The notes under the pieces were generated by a model. That model worked only from the letters and a program-made list of their open reading frames with translations. It was not told the origin of the DNA and searched no databases. This document shows, piece after piece, positions 53,481 to 64,000 of a DNA stretch of 64,000 bases. The translations under genes were made by a program, and so were the position numbers. The first letter of the stretch is position 1. Each line of letters opens with the position of its first letter. The DNA is from Pseudo-nitzschia pungens (lineage: Eukaryota > Bacillariophyta > Bacillariophyceae > Bacillariales > Bacillariaceae). The stretch spans positions 2,450,579-2,514,578 of the forward strand of contig CM074768.1 in assembly GCA_037355855.1 (NCBI GenBank). The letters are read 5' to 3'.

Positions 53481-54727
53481 ATACGGTACCGTTCTGTATC
53501 GGTGTTCTAAGAGCCGAGGAATGTACTAACTATGATACATATCTAGTATCCTATTATAGGATTCTAGCACCCAGTACAATCTCAAAGTACATTAAATAGA
53601 TGTGACATCCAAAGTATTGGGTGTTTCATACTAGCACACACTATCTTGGATATCTTCATAACCACCAGATCTGCATACCCCAGCTGTTACTACCATTCCC
53701 GCATTAGATCTTCTTATGGTGGTGCTAACAAAAAGAAGATGGAACTATACAGAGGAAGAAAGGGGGGATGCTGTTACTAGTAAACAGGATGCTGAACAGA
53801 ATGCTAGGCCCCTCTGGCAGAGATTTGTACGGGAGCTATGTACCCCAGCTGGTAACCTTGTTACCATTCCTGTATTAGAAGAGATAGTACATGGTGCATG
53901 GTACTAGTAGTAGTACTATTAGATAGTAGATTGAACTGTACATAGGTACACCAGCAGCTCGTGCTGGTGGAAGATCATATTTCACCAGCAGTACAAGTAT
54001 TTACTACTAGTACTGTAGTACCATGCTTTGAGCAACTTCTTGTAAGGATGAATCCCTAGCGTTCTAGTACTACTAGTACTACTACTAGTACTAGTGAATA
54101 GCGGAGGCCAGCAATACTACGAAGATGAGGAGTACGAATATGAGAGATCAATACACAATGATCCATGGCAAACAACAAATTACCAAACGGTGTTAATATT
54201 ACTACGCGGGACGAACTTCTGGATAAAGGCACCAGCATGCAACCGACAATGTCGGACGTGAGCAACAACCACCACGATGCAAACTTCTAGCAGGCATTCA
54301 ATCAAGAGGGAAGCAGTTCCATACCGTACTTCCTACTACTAGTAGCACTCGCAGTGATACCGTTGTATCAGATAATAAAGAACGGCGAATTGATTACTCC
54401 GTTTCACTACAGCAGTACTTCGTAAATAAGAGTTCCTTCGTAGGGTAGTACTACTTATTATTATTATTTTGTTTCGATCGATACAGTACTGTTTTCGTGA
54501 GCATTCGAACAATGTCGTGTGGTGTAGTGTGGTGTGGCTCCGTGATGTTGCCGCTCGTGCTCTGCTCCGTCATCTTGCTAAGAAGTACAGTTGCAAGTTG
54601 TGGGGCCGCTGTCGAGTCGGCTGGTGTGCGCAATGAATGAGGAGGATTTTTTGATCCGTTGGTTTTGGTTTCGGTGTTGTCGTTGGGTACCGTACTGCAG
54701 TGTTTGTTTTGTTTTGTTTTGTTTTGT
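53481..54727. other. Intergenic with satellite relics, no gene seen
   Basis: 53640-53900 contains an inverted satellite unit (AGGATGCTGAACAGAATGCTA, TACCCCAGCTG). 54060-54100 is CTAGTACTACTAGTA. 54460-54540 resembles 43565-43640. A 63-codon frame at 53716 reads through the satellite and is rejected. Confidence 0.5.
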
Positions 54728-57184
54728 TTATTTCTTGTGCTTGGGAAAGAGCGCCTCCTCAAAGTGCTTCCACAAGATGCTGAACAATATTCCCTGCATA
54801 CCATTGGCCAGGATTTTCGTCTCGAGTCCCCGGAAGAAGAGGCCGCGCACGCCGGATTCCTGGATGACGTTTCGAACGACCTGCGTGTAGGAGATTTGTT
54901 CCGGATAGGATTGCTTGTAGACCTTGCAGACGCGGATGGAGTTGGAACACGTGTCGCTGACGGCCGACGAGCAGAATCCGAGCAGGGCCCGGCGTCCGAG
55001 CTCCGAGAGCTGGTCGTCCTGCTTGGGGATGGTGGCGCTCAAGAAATTGTAGGTGAAGAACCACGGGTAGTGCCCGACAAAAGTGGCCGAGGCGGCGGCG
55101 ATGGCTCCGTTGTACAGCGCGAGGGGTCCGGCCGTCTTGACCTTGTCGGTGACGGCAGAAAACTTTCCGGTGACCTGCATAGTGGTCTGTAGTGCGGTGC
55201 AGTTTAGTTTAGTTTAGTTTAGTTTGGTGCAGTGAAGAGGAGTGGGGTGTGGTGTAGTGTGAAAGCGGATGGCATTTTTTGGCATGGCATGGCATTGCAC
55301 GGAATTTCATTTGGGTCGTCGTTATGGTTGAAGTTGTCGTTGTCGTTATTGTTGTCGTGATTTTGCAAACAATGTTTTTGGTGGGTTATTTATTGGTGCC
55401 GTCAATTTGTCAAAAATATTGGTAGTGCAGCCGGTGTATCGAGTGATGTAAATCGTTGCATCGTTGCAATGTGTCGAGAATGGAATCAATCCGCGGAATA
55501 GAATCCATAGTAGTAATGCGTAGTGCGTAGTATTTTGTTGCGCGGCGACGGAATGCCAATGTTGTGTCGGTGGAATCCGATTCATCCAGTCATCCATTCG
55601 ACAACGAATGCATGGCGCAAAGCAAGGCGAAAAAACAGAACGGAGTGGTTAGATTGGAATGACCGGTCCAAGGATGGAGCGAAAACAATGCAAACGTTCC
55701 ACATGACATTGCACATTTCACAGCGCAAATCATAGTGTACTAGACTATACTATTATCATATCACATCATATAGTTTACAATATATATATTCATATACAAT
55801 ACGTACCTTGACGGTGTCGACGGGCATCAAAAAGATTCTCCATCCGGCGGCCGCGGCCGAGGCGCACATTGTCTTGGCGGCCACCGGCAGATCCTTGGTC
55901 GACTCAAAGTTGTCGAGGAGGGTGAGGACTCCGGTGTTGGCGGCCGTGTCTCCGAACCGGGAGAGAGGACCCTGGACCAGCGCGGGGAGGACGCCCCGGT
56001 AGAATCGGGGAATTCCTCCGTCGGAGTACAAGTAGCGAAGGGCACCGAAAAAGGTTCCGCCGTTGCGGTATTGGTAGTTGACCTGTCGTGACAATATTGT
56101 GTGCATGTGTGTTTGTGTTTGTATGCGTTGTGCGGTATGCCATGCAGCGGTATGCGACGGCAGGATGGTACGTATGTAGTGCGATTGGATAATTCGATGA
56201 GATGACACGAAATGGGATGGGATGGGATGGGATGGTTGGATTGGCATAGTTTCGGCGTTTGTTGTGTGTGTTGTGTGCATGATGCGAGGCGAGGCGATGC
56301 AAGAATGTCGAGTGGCGACGGCGATCGAATACAATACAATACAATACAATACAAGGGAAGGGATTGAAACATGAAATGAAACAAAAAATAATGACAAGGA
56401 AAGAAAAAAAAAGAAAGAAAGCGTTGGAATAACAGCTGTGAGACAAACTGTCTAGGGCGGCAAGAAAGGAACGAAACCACAAATCCGAGAGGAATGAAGA
56501 CAATCAATCCATTTGGAAGAGGAGGGGGCAGCGGCAGCAGCAGCAGCAACAACAACAACAACAGTCGTTGCCATGTTTCCGCAAAAACCCGGGCAGTGGA
56601 TTCGACTCGATTCGACTTTCCAGCGTTCTCAACAAAGATACAAGAGGCGTCCGCTCGATGCCATTTGCGTCCGCATCGGCGTCTATCGACACGCTGTCGC
56701 TCCGGTTACGATGAGAACCTCTGTTGTCCAACTCCCGAAAGTCATCTTCGTGCAACACCGAATGGTCAGGACAGGACAGGACAGGACAGGACAGGACTGA
56801 ACTGGATTCGACCCCACTGCATTTTTAGTTTGGATTCCAGTGCCAGTGCCAGTGCCAGTGCCAGTATCAATATCGATGTCAATATCCATGTCGATGTCAC
56901 TATCACTATCCATGTCAATATCAATGTCGATGTCCACTGAAAAATAACCTTTCAAAACTTCAAAAACCTCGGCTCAACTCAGCGTCACACTATCATCACT
57001 ACGTAGTACGTATTTGTTTTTTTCAACAACTCACGGTGGTTCTCATCCACATGAGAGCGGCGACATTGGCTCCCATGGCAACGGCACCGGCGGTGCCTCC
57101 GCGAATGGCGGATGCCGCCGATTTATTCATGATTTCCGAAAAGGACGGAGCGGGTTTCTTGTTGGCTTCTTCCGTCGACGACAT
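54728..57184 (-). CDS. Mitochondrial carrier family protein (three exons)
   Basis: Exons on the minus strand: 57184-57035, 56082-55807 and 55174-54728, separated by introns of 952 and 632 bp with GTGAGT/CAG and GTACGT/CAG ends; all joints are in phase 0. The product has 290 residues, the usual length of this inner-membrane transporter family. Three-fold repeat structure is visible: a degenerate first signature around MWMRTTVNYQY followed by GGIPRFYRGVLPALVQG, a canonical second signature MPVDTVK, and a degenerate third (NSIRVCKVYKQ) followed by ESGVRGLFFRGLETKI. The expected six membrane helices fit this spacing. Substrate cannot be read from sequence. The N-terminus (MSSTEEANKKPAPSF) has no obvious targeting peptide, as is common in the family. 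Confidence 0.8.
56083..57034 (-). other. Intron 1 of the carrier gene, long and repeat-bearing
   Basis: Contains GGGATGGGATGG (~56216-56235), AATACAATACAATAC (56328-56352), an AGCAGCAACAAC run (56535-56562), AGGACAGGACAGG (56767-56797) and CAGTGCCAGTGCC (56838-56865). Short frames inside it are not genes. Confidence 0.75.
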
Positions 57185-58734
57185 GATTGATTGAATTGTT
57201 TGATTGGGCGTGTGTGTTGGTGTGGGTGTGTGGGTGTGGGTGTGGGTGTATATGCTTGGATCTCGATCTGGATCTCGATCTGGGAATGGAGAGGGATGAA
57301 TGGAATGGAATGGAATGGAATGGAATGGAACGGAATGGAATGGAACGGGACGGAATGGAATCAATCGCGGTCAGCGCAATCAATGAACTTTGTTGCTATT
57401 GTGTTGTGTTGCGCAATGCTGTTTTTCGTTCTTGTACGCTGCAAGACATCCGGATGCAATGTCCTTGGTAAGATCAAAAGAGGAACCGACCGAAAAGAAA
57501 AGAGTTCTGATCTCGATAATCCGGTAACTTAGGGTAATTACCGTAAGATTACCGTAAGGTAAGGTAAGATTTTTACCGTGTGCATTTTGTAAAGTGCCTC
57601 CAGAACTCGTACAAGTACGTAAGTTACTTCACCAATACCAATAAGTTACCAATGCTGGCTAGCAGTAACTTACAGTAAGGATTACGAGTAACTTACCTGA
57701 AGTTACGAGTCAGTCGTCGTCACTCGTGCCAAATAAAATTCGAAATGCGTCGCTGACGGATGCAACAGATGTGATGTTTTTCTTTTGTGTCTTTTTTTTA
57801 AAAAATACCGTAAGTAAGGTTAACTTACTTCTAAGTCTTAAGACTCACCGTAAGTTACGTAAGATGCCATGTACAGTAAATTAGAAGTAAGGTTTACTTC
57901 GTAATCATCTTAAGAAGTATTCGTACGTAGGATAGCAGTAAGCGTTATTGTACCCTTTTACCGCAACAATACCGGTACGTACGAAGCGTACTTACGGTAG
58001 GGCAAGGCAAGTGCGAAAGGTAAGATCTTTTTTTGCTCCATGGCCAGTGGGTTAAATCTTACCACAAGATTACACGTAACTTACTCATACATGTAGAATA
58101 CGGTACATACGGTACGACCAAAATCCTCCGTCTTACTTTTTCAGCATCGTCATCATCATCATGCATCATCATGCATCATCCTTTAATGGTAACTTGGTAC
58201 TTGTTCTACTAGTCTGATCATCCCATACTAGTAGGTAATCTTACGCGTACTAGCTACTCGTCGTACTATTGTAGTACTAAGATTACCTCCTCTACTAGTA
58301 GTAGAGTAAATCCTAGTCTCATCGTGTCATCAAAATTAAAAAAGCGCGGGAAAGCAGCAGTCAATCAGGCCCAGTCTTTTTTTCCTTCCTTTGGTCACAA
58401 GCACAATGGGACTTCTTTTTTCCCTCGCATGAGGGACATACGGTATGGCACCTAGAAGCAACTGTAACTTCTTGTTACTCAAACGGGTAAGAAGGTTACA
58501 TGTACTACAATTGACTACTAGTAGGTCCATCTACCGTACACCAACAAGAATAAGCAATGCTGGTGCTGTAAGCTCCTAAAAATCATTATCTATCTGTTGG
58601 CTGTGGTTGCAAAGATACTATTGCTTGTCAGCAAATAGGGAAAGCAGCATTGACAAAAGGACAGCACGTAGTACTAGTGCTGGAAAATAGTGAGTCTACA
58701 GAGGATGATACTGTTCATGCACTATTGCATACTA
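57185..58734. promoter_or_regulatory. 5' flank of the carrier gene and palindrome-rich intergenic DNA
   Basis: GTGTGGGTGTGG (57215-57250) and GGAATGGAATGG (57298-57360) microsatellites lie directly upstream of the start codon. 57520-58130 is rich in TTACCGTAAG-type motifs, as at 38.9-40.4 kb. 58550-58720 resembles 60660-60790 (GCAAATAGGGAAAGCAGCATT, ACAGCACG, CTACAGAGGAT). No gene is seen. Confidence 0.5.
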
Positions 58735-59420
58735 CACTCAGTTACTACAAGATACTCCCCTAGAGGTACAAAGAAAGGGATCGTCGGAAAGGGAGGGCAT
58801 GATAGGTGTTTCTTTTAAGGTGGAAGAAGAAAGCAGAGTGACAGCGTCGGAGGGAGCTGAGCCCAAAGTGCTCAGCTGTGGTGTGACAGCTCGCTGTCTC
58901 CTATAATAATAATAATACAGCTCTGTAGGTTCAGTACTGTAGTGTACGGAGTAGCATTTGGAGTATCCATTCAGCAAGTGGTTTGATCTTGTGCTACTAT
59001 GCTAGCTCAGGTTGCTAGCTTGCTTGCTTAATAACTGTCATGGTCAGACATCTGGTTATAGTACATATTGTACACAATGAGCATCGTCATACCCTAGCAG
59101 TAGCATAGTATGGTAGCATAATATGTTAGCATACCAATTTTCTCGTAGCATAAGCAACCCTAACCTTGTAGCACCATGCTACAGTCAGTGTGCTAGCATT
59201 GCACCAGGAGTGCCATACCTGGGGCTCATGTAACTGCTGGTACAAATCCTACACAAGGACCCTGGTGGTATCTTGTAGTTAGCACCCCATAGCACCTTGT
59301 AATAAGCCTGTTGCTAAGCCTGTTGCTAAGCATTTAGCACATAGCTCTAGCACCTTCTTGTAGATAGTTACTGGAGGCTAATGCCTGTAGCCTCAGTACA
59401 TTTCCTACACAGGAGCCCTT
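58735..59420. repeat. Dispersed repeat block, partners at 7873-8287 and 61455-61640
   Basis: 58738-58930 (ACTACAAGATACTCCCCTAG, GGGCATGATAGGTGTTT, AAGGTGGAAGAAGAA) recurs at 61455-61640. 58915-59295 is colinear with 7910-8287. 59280-59420 has TTAGCACC/TGTTGCTAAGC short repeats. Confidence 0.75.
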
Positions 59421-60818
59421 AGCATAGTCCCCATAGCATCATCTTGAATATCTTAACATAGTAGTAATGCTAGCACTCACCAGCACTACACTACATGTCA
59501 AGCACTGCAGTTCTAGTAGTAGTATGATTACATCTGATGCTAGTAGTAGTAGGGTAGTAGTATAAAAATTTGACAAGAAGCAACTACTAGTACTAGTATT
59601 TCACTACCAGCCATACATATTTTTTGATTCACTACTAGACTGTGACAGCACTTTCTCTTGTCCTACCGTACTTGCTAGGATGGGCTAAGCATTGAAATGG
59701 AATAGTGTTGATGCTAGTAGTAGTAATAGTAGGAAGTATGTAGCACAGTACTGATAAACACATTTAGGTACTACTTTGTACTTATTTATTGTACATAATC
59801 TTGTTGTATTGCAATGAGTTAGCACCAAGGATGATAGTTAGCACCATGGTACTAGTATCCTTGCTAGTAATAATAATGATGGCCATTCCTTTCATTTTTC
59901 ACAACCATACAATAATTTTTAGTACTATGATGTGCACATAGTATAAGTTATTGCTATTCTGTACCCCCATCAAGCTAAGTAGTAGTAGGCCTGCCGTGCA
60001 CCGGAACAGTCACGAGTCCACTCGTGACTGAGAATCAGCGAGTCGACAGAATCGACGATTCTGGAGACAACTGAATCCAATAGCAGTAGACTAATCCTTA
60101 GAGCTCACAATTTGCATATCACTACTACTATTCTAATCACTAGTAGACCCGGGGTATGGCAAGGCCTGTAGCCCTGGTACAGTTTGCTACACAGGGGCCT
60201 TAGCACCCTACATTCAAACTCCGTACTTCAGCTGAGTACTGAAACTCAGCATCATGCTTAGTACTAGTAGTGGTACTACTAGTATTGAAGCCAGCACAGC
60301 TCCAACTTCTTGAATCCTGGAGCCCTCACTAGTAATTCTTGTTCCAAATCCCTACTACTAGTAGTATGGCATGGAAAGAAATAGTAAATTCTTGTTCCTA
60401 ATCACTACTACTCATATGGCATGGAAAGAAAAACCATGGAAAACAATAAACAGATTGACCCAAAACATTTCCACAGAACCCCCCCCCCCTTAATCTGAAA
60501 AAAATCCTTTCTGACCCATATGATTTAAAATAGGGAAGAAAGAACAAAGAAAATCATACTGTAACCTTACCAGTGCCAGTAAGGTTTGCTCCCTCCTATT
60601 TTTGATACCACACTGATCCTACACGGTTAAGAAAGTTTAGAAGAAATGGATGTTCCGGGATTTTATTTTTTTGTTTCTATTGATGGTCTACTAGTAGTGC
60701 TGGCGGTGTAAAGATCATATTTGCCCATCAGCAATAGGAGAGCATTAGTAACAGGACAGCACGGAGTGCTGGTGGCAAATACTAGTGAGACTACAGAGGA
60801 TATGTTTTAAATAACTGT
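59421..60818. other. Intergenic, TAGTAGTA-rich, no gene seen
   Basis: A perfect hairpin CAGTCACGAGT-CC-ACTCGTGACTG lies at 60010-60033, followed by GAATCGACGATTC (60051-60063). A run of C is at 60480-60489. 60660-60790 is the partner of 58550-58720. Confidence 0.5.
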
Positions 60819-61057
60819 CAAGTTGCTTGTGCGCGGTGTGAAATCTCCTGTACAGTAACCTGGGTAATAGTTCCTGTGTAATCACCCTCTGCCATAGTAA
60901 AACTATTGTGTGCGCAAGAGAGTGAGTGCAACCAACCAACAAGCCCGACTGCCCACACAATAGTTTTTCTATGGCAGAGGAGGGTGATTACACAGGAACT
61001 ATTACCCAGGTTACTGTACAGCAGGAGATTTCCTCACACCACGCGCCAGCAAGCTCG
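60819..61057. repeat. Large foldback (inverted repeat) element
   Basis: The left arm (60819-~60917) and right arm (~60952-61057) are complementary for about 100 bp with few mismatches; both include GAAATCTCCTG, TACAGTAACCTGGGTAATAG and TTCCTGTGTAATCACCCTC. The loop is about 35 bp (around CAAGAGAGTGAGTGCAACC). It resembles a foldback MITE or a hairpin RNA precursor; no transcription evidence is available. Confidence 0.85.
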
Positions 61058-61660
61058 ATAGTACTACTACTAGCTAGTTCTTGTTATTGATGTAACCAGT
61101 CAAGTAGGACCCTTTTTTCCTTGCAATCATGGGTGATTTCATGAAAACAAAAAACATTCTTCTAGTACGATGTCTACGGAGGTGCTTTGGTTGAGCTGTA
61201 CTAACCTGAAAGTGGACAATCCTATTGATTGAGAGCTTAATCAGATTATTTTTCTAGGTGGGATTGATTTGAAATCAGGGGAGGCGCGATTTGTAATCTA
61301 AAAATTTAAATAGTCTTTCTTAGTGTCGAGCTGCTTGAATTTTAGGAGAACCACTTGAAATCTCGCGCGCATGATTGCAAGGGAGAAAGGTGGTAAGGTT
61401 ACAGTAAACCTTAAGGTTACTCGACGGTTACTGTTCAAATGCTGTTCTTGCATACAATCGGTCACTACAAGATACTCCCCTAGAGGTACAAAAGGGATCA
61501 TCGGAAGCACCAGAGGGCATGATAGGTGTTTATTTTTAAGGTGGAAGAAGAATAGTGGAGGGAGCTCAGCTCAGCTCTGTAGTGTGACAGCTTTTGCTGT
61601 TTCGTATCCTTAGCACTGTACAGCGCTTTACAGTACCGTAGTGGTATTCCACTAGTACTC
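61058..61660. other. Intergenic with the partner of the 58.7-kb repeat
   Basis: 61455-61640 repeats 58738-58930. The remainder is unique-looking and has no convincing frame. Confidence 0.45.
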
Positions 61661-62815
61661 TTGTTTCGAAAAAAGGCCCCGTCATTCATTTCATTCCTTT
61701 CGTTTCATTATGTTTCGTTCATTTCATCTCCGTCCAAAAAAGTGGTCTTCGTATTCGTATTCGTATTCGTATTCGTATTCATCTTCTTATTCGTCTTCTT
61801 ATTCGTCTTCTTTCTCGTCCTCCTCGTCCGATTCGTCGCCGCCGCCGACCAACTCGTGCAGCTCCGACGCGCTTATTGTATCCCCACGAGACCTTTTTGT
61901 CGATCGGACGAGATACACGATGACGTCCGTGACGGCCGCAGCGTCGACCTGGTGGCAACGAGGTTTTCATGTGGGAGAGTTTGAGTTTGAGTTTCTGTTT
62001 CCGTGTCTGTTGTGTGCTTGTGTCCTTTTGATTGGGAGATCTCAAGTTGTCCATGAGCCAGGAAAAGGCCCGCGTTTCTCCACCACCGGATCATCTTTGT
62101 GGTAGTACTAGCAGTAGTAGCTGTAGTAATTGTAGTAGTAATTGTAGTAGTAAATGTAGTATTTGCAGTATTTGTACTAGTAATTGTAATCTGCCATTAC
62201 TAGTAGTATAGTTGTTCAATTGTTCACGCTGGGTGATCGGCCGGGATCACGTCGATGCTGATTCTGATTCTTATGATGTTCCTTCTGATGATGTTCCTTC
62301 TGATTCTGGGATATCCTTGCGGAGGCATTCTTCTTCCAGGCACATGTGCTGTGGGATGAGTAAGGTTAACCTTACTTCGTACGTAGTAATTAGTAAGGTC
62401 ACTGAGTAAGGTTTACTGAGTAAGGTTTACTGAGTAAACCTTAAGGTTTACTCGTAAGGTTTACCGGTACGGTACGGTACGAGTACTGTATGTCAATGGA
62501 ATCGGTGGTAAGGTTATTACCGTACGAGTAAGATACCGTAGGGAACCTAACCTGCGAGGGAGTCCAACAGAGCAGAGAGAGGCAATTGCCGATTCGGGTA
62601 CTCGTACACGTACAAGCAAGGTTTACCGCAGAAGAAAGACTACGAAGTAACTCGTACCGGTACGAGTAAGGTTTACCGTAAGGTTTAGAGAAAGGATGAG
62701 AAAGATGGAGGATCTCAAAATCTGCGGTGATTATTGTACTACCGTAATTACAATTTAGTGTCTTTGCCGATACTGATAGGACCAACAGCCTACCGGTACT
62801 ACAGCAGCTGTTGTT
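61661..62815. other. Low-complexity and palindrome-rich region; weak coding candidate at 61710-62105
   Basis: A 131-codon frame (61710-62105, +) starts with a Ser/Tyr run encoded by GTATTCGTATTC repeats and has no known domain; it might be the start of a gene but could equally be a chance frame. TAGTAGTAATTG repeats follow at 62105-62200, and GGTAAGGTTTACTG-type motifs at 62360-62700. Confidence 0.35.
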
Positions 62816-64000
62816 TCTTGCCATAATTCTTATTTCCAAGATTTTCTTGGTCGTTCTCTTGGTTTCCGGATACGAAAGGTAAGGTTACACAGTCCCGTAA
62901 AAAGATCGGGAGCTAGGCGCTTCTGTCGTGAAATCGTTTGATTAATGATACTAAGGTTAATTAAAATATGATTCTGATATTGATTAGGTTTCCCCTGCCT
63001 TTTTGTTTTCTGTCTATAATCATAATCAATCAAGACTTTGTTCGTGTGATCAATCTTCTCTTAATTTTTACCCGTACACATTTGTCAATTAAGGTTACTG
63101 TACGCTCCTGCCACTTGATACACGAAGATACTTTCTTGTAGTTGCACTTGTATAAAGTTAATGTTATGCGTGTACGGTAAGGTTACTACAAAATTCCTAA
63201 CAGCTGTCCGTTGGTTCTACGCCTCAATGTAATAATTTCTACGTGGACTTGAGGACAGCTGTTCGGAACTTTTTAGTACCATCTCTGATCTCTGTTGGGG
63301 TTCACTTTTCGAAACTGTGGATTCGACCCATGTCCCAAGCAGACAAACAGAAGAACATACGAACATACGGTACTAATCATATGTTTTTTAATAATTATGC
63401 TTCCCATGCGATTTTGTTTCCTGTCCACGATCAATCAGGACTTTGTTCGTCCGATCAATCTTCTCTCAATTTTTACTTACTGTACACCTTTTTCTATTTT
63501 GTCGATGATACTAAGTAAATGTTTCTGATACTAATTATGCTTCCTTCTCTTCGTTACCTTCTCTTTGTTATGTTTTTTCTCCACGTCCTTTTGATTTTTT
63601 ATCAAGACACAACTACACGACGTTGTAAGCCAATATCCATCTTCATCCAAAAAACAGTTTCTCGCCATAATTAGTATTTCCAAAATTTTCTTGGTCGTTC
63701 TCTTGGTTTCCAGATATACGAAAGGGACAGTCCCGTACAACGATCGGGGGCTATGCGCTTCTGTCGTGGAATCATTTTGTTCATGATACTAATTAAATGT
63801 TTACGATACCACTTATGCTTCCCATGCGATTTTGTTTCCTTTCCATAATCAATCAGAGACGATCAATCTTCTCTCAATTTTTACTTACTGTACACCTTTG
63901 TCAAGTTTGCTCCACCCACGTGGTACACTAGAATACTTTCTTGTACTACGTATTTGTAAGGTTTACTTCTACTACGGAATTCCTATCAGCTGTCCCCCGG
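62816..64000. repeat. Repeated block: two long copies 843 bp apart and a partial one between
   Basis: CCATAATT followed by TTTTCTTGGTCGTTCTCTTG starts at 62821 and 63664. Both continue with CAGTCCCGTA, GCGCTTCTGTCGTG, ATAATCAATCA, GATCAATCTTCTCT and ATACTTTCTTGTA. A third, partial copy lies at 63370-63545. The block runs off the window. Confidence 0.8.

Noticed and set aside
53716..53907. 63-codon plus frame
   Set aside because: It reads through an inverted satellite unit (AGGATGCTGAACAGAATGC).

Overview
The window looks like nuclear DNA of a diatom, probably a pennate one of the Pseudo-nitzschia/Fragilariopsis kind. This is an inference from a Copia retroelement with a diatom-style gag-pol, GT-AG introns, a trypsin with the C-terminal domains common in diatom secreted proteases, a bZIP factor, and a membrane coiled-coil protein of a type common in diatoms. 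No tRNA, rRNA, CRISPR or prokaryotic operon was seen.

Positions 1-30.9 kb are a nest of mobile DNA. A family of DNA transposons has 24-bp terminal inverted repeats starting CGTCCGAAAACTGG and subterminal TCGCGA palindromes spaced 10-11 bp. It is present as element C (1-2757, minus strand, cut by the window edge), element A (9844-23737, 13.9 kb, apparently complete), element B (23849-30328, 6.5 kb, no transposase) and a diverged end D (30752-~30890). Element C interrupts a Copia element (2758-~6514). A and B can be excised on paper to give an uninterrupted copy of the local satellite, with 2-bp duplications TA and CT. Element A carries four genes: a Plavaka/CMC-like DDE transposase (10249-13440, +), an unknown Cys-rich protein (13823-15994, -), an unknown acidic repeat protein (17806-19971, +) and an unknown spliced gene (21516-23116, +). 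Between them lie minisatellites, which have replaced almost all the coding DNA in B.

From 30.9 to 57.2 kb are five host-type genes: a two-exon bZIP transcription factor (31697-33642, +), an ankyrin-type protein full of in-frame microsatellites (34672-38739, -), a type II membrane coiled-coil protein (40616-43393, +), a secreted trypsin with C-terminal modules (49418-51661, +) and a three-exon mitochondrial carrier (54728-57184, -). The trypsin gene sits between two copies of a composite repeat (44.0-46.4 and 52.0-53.5 kb). From 57.2 kb to the end I see no convincing gene, only dispersed repeats, a large foldback structure (60819-61057), TTACCGTAAG-type palindromes and a repeated block at 62.8-64.0 kb.

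All protein assignments come from reading motifs; no database search was run. Repeat edges are approximate unless termini are described.
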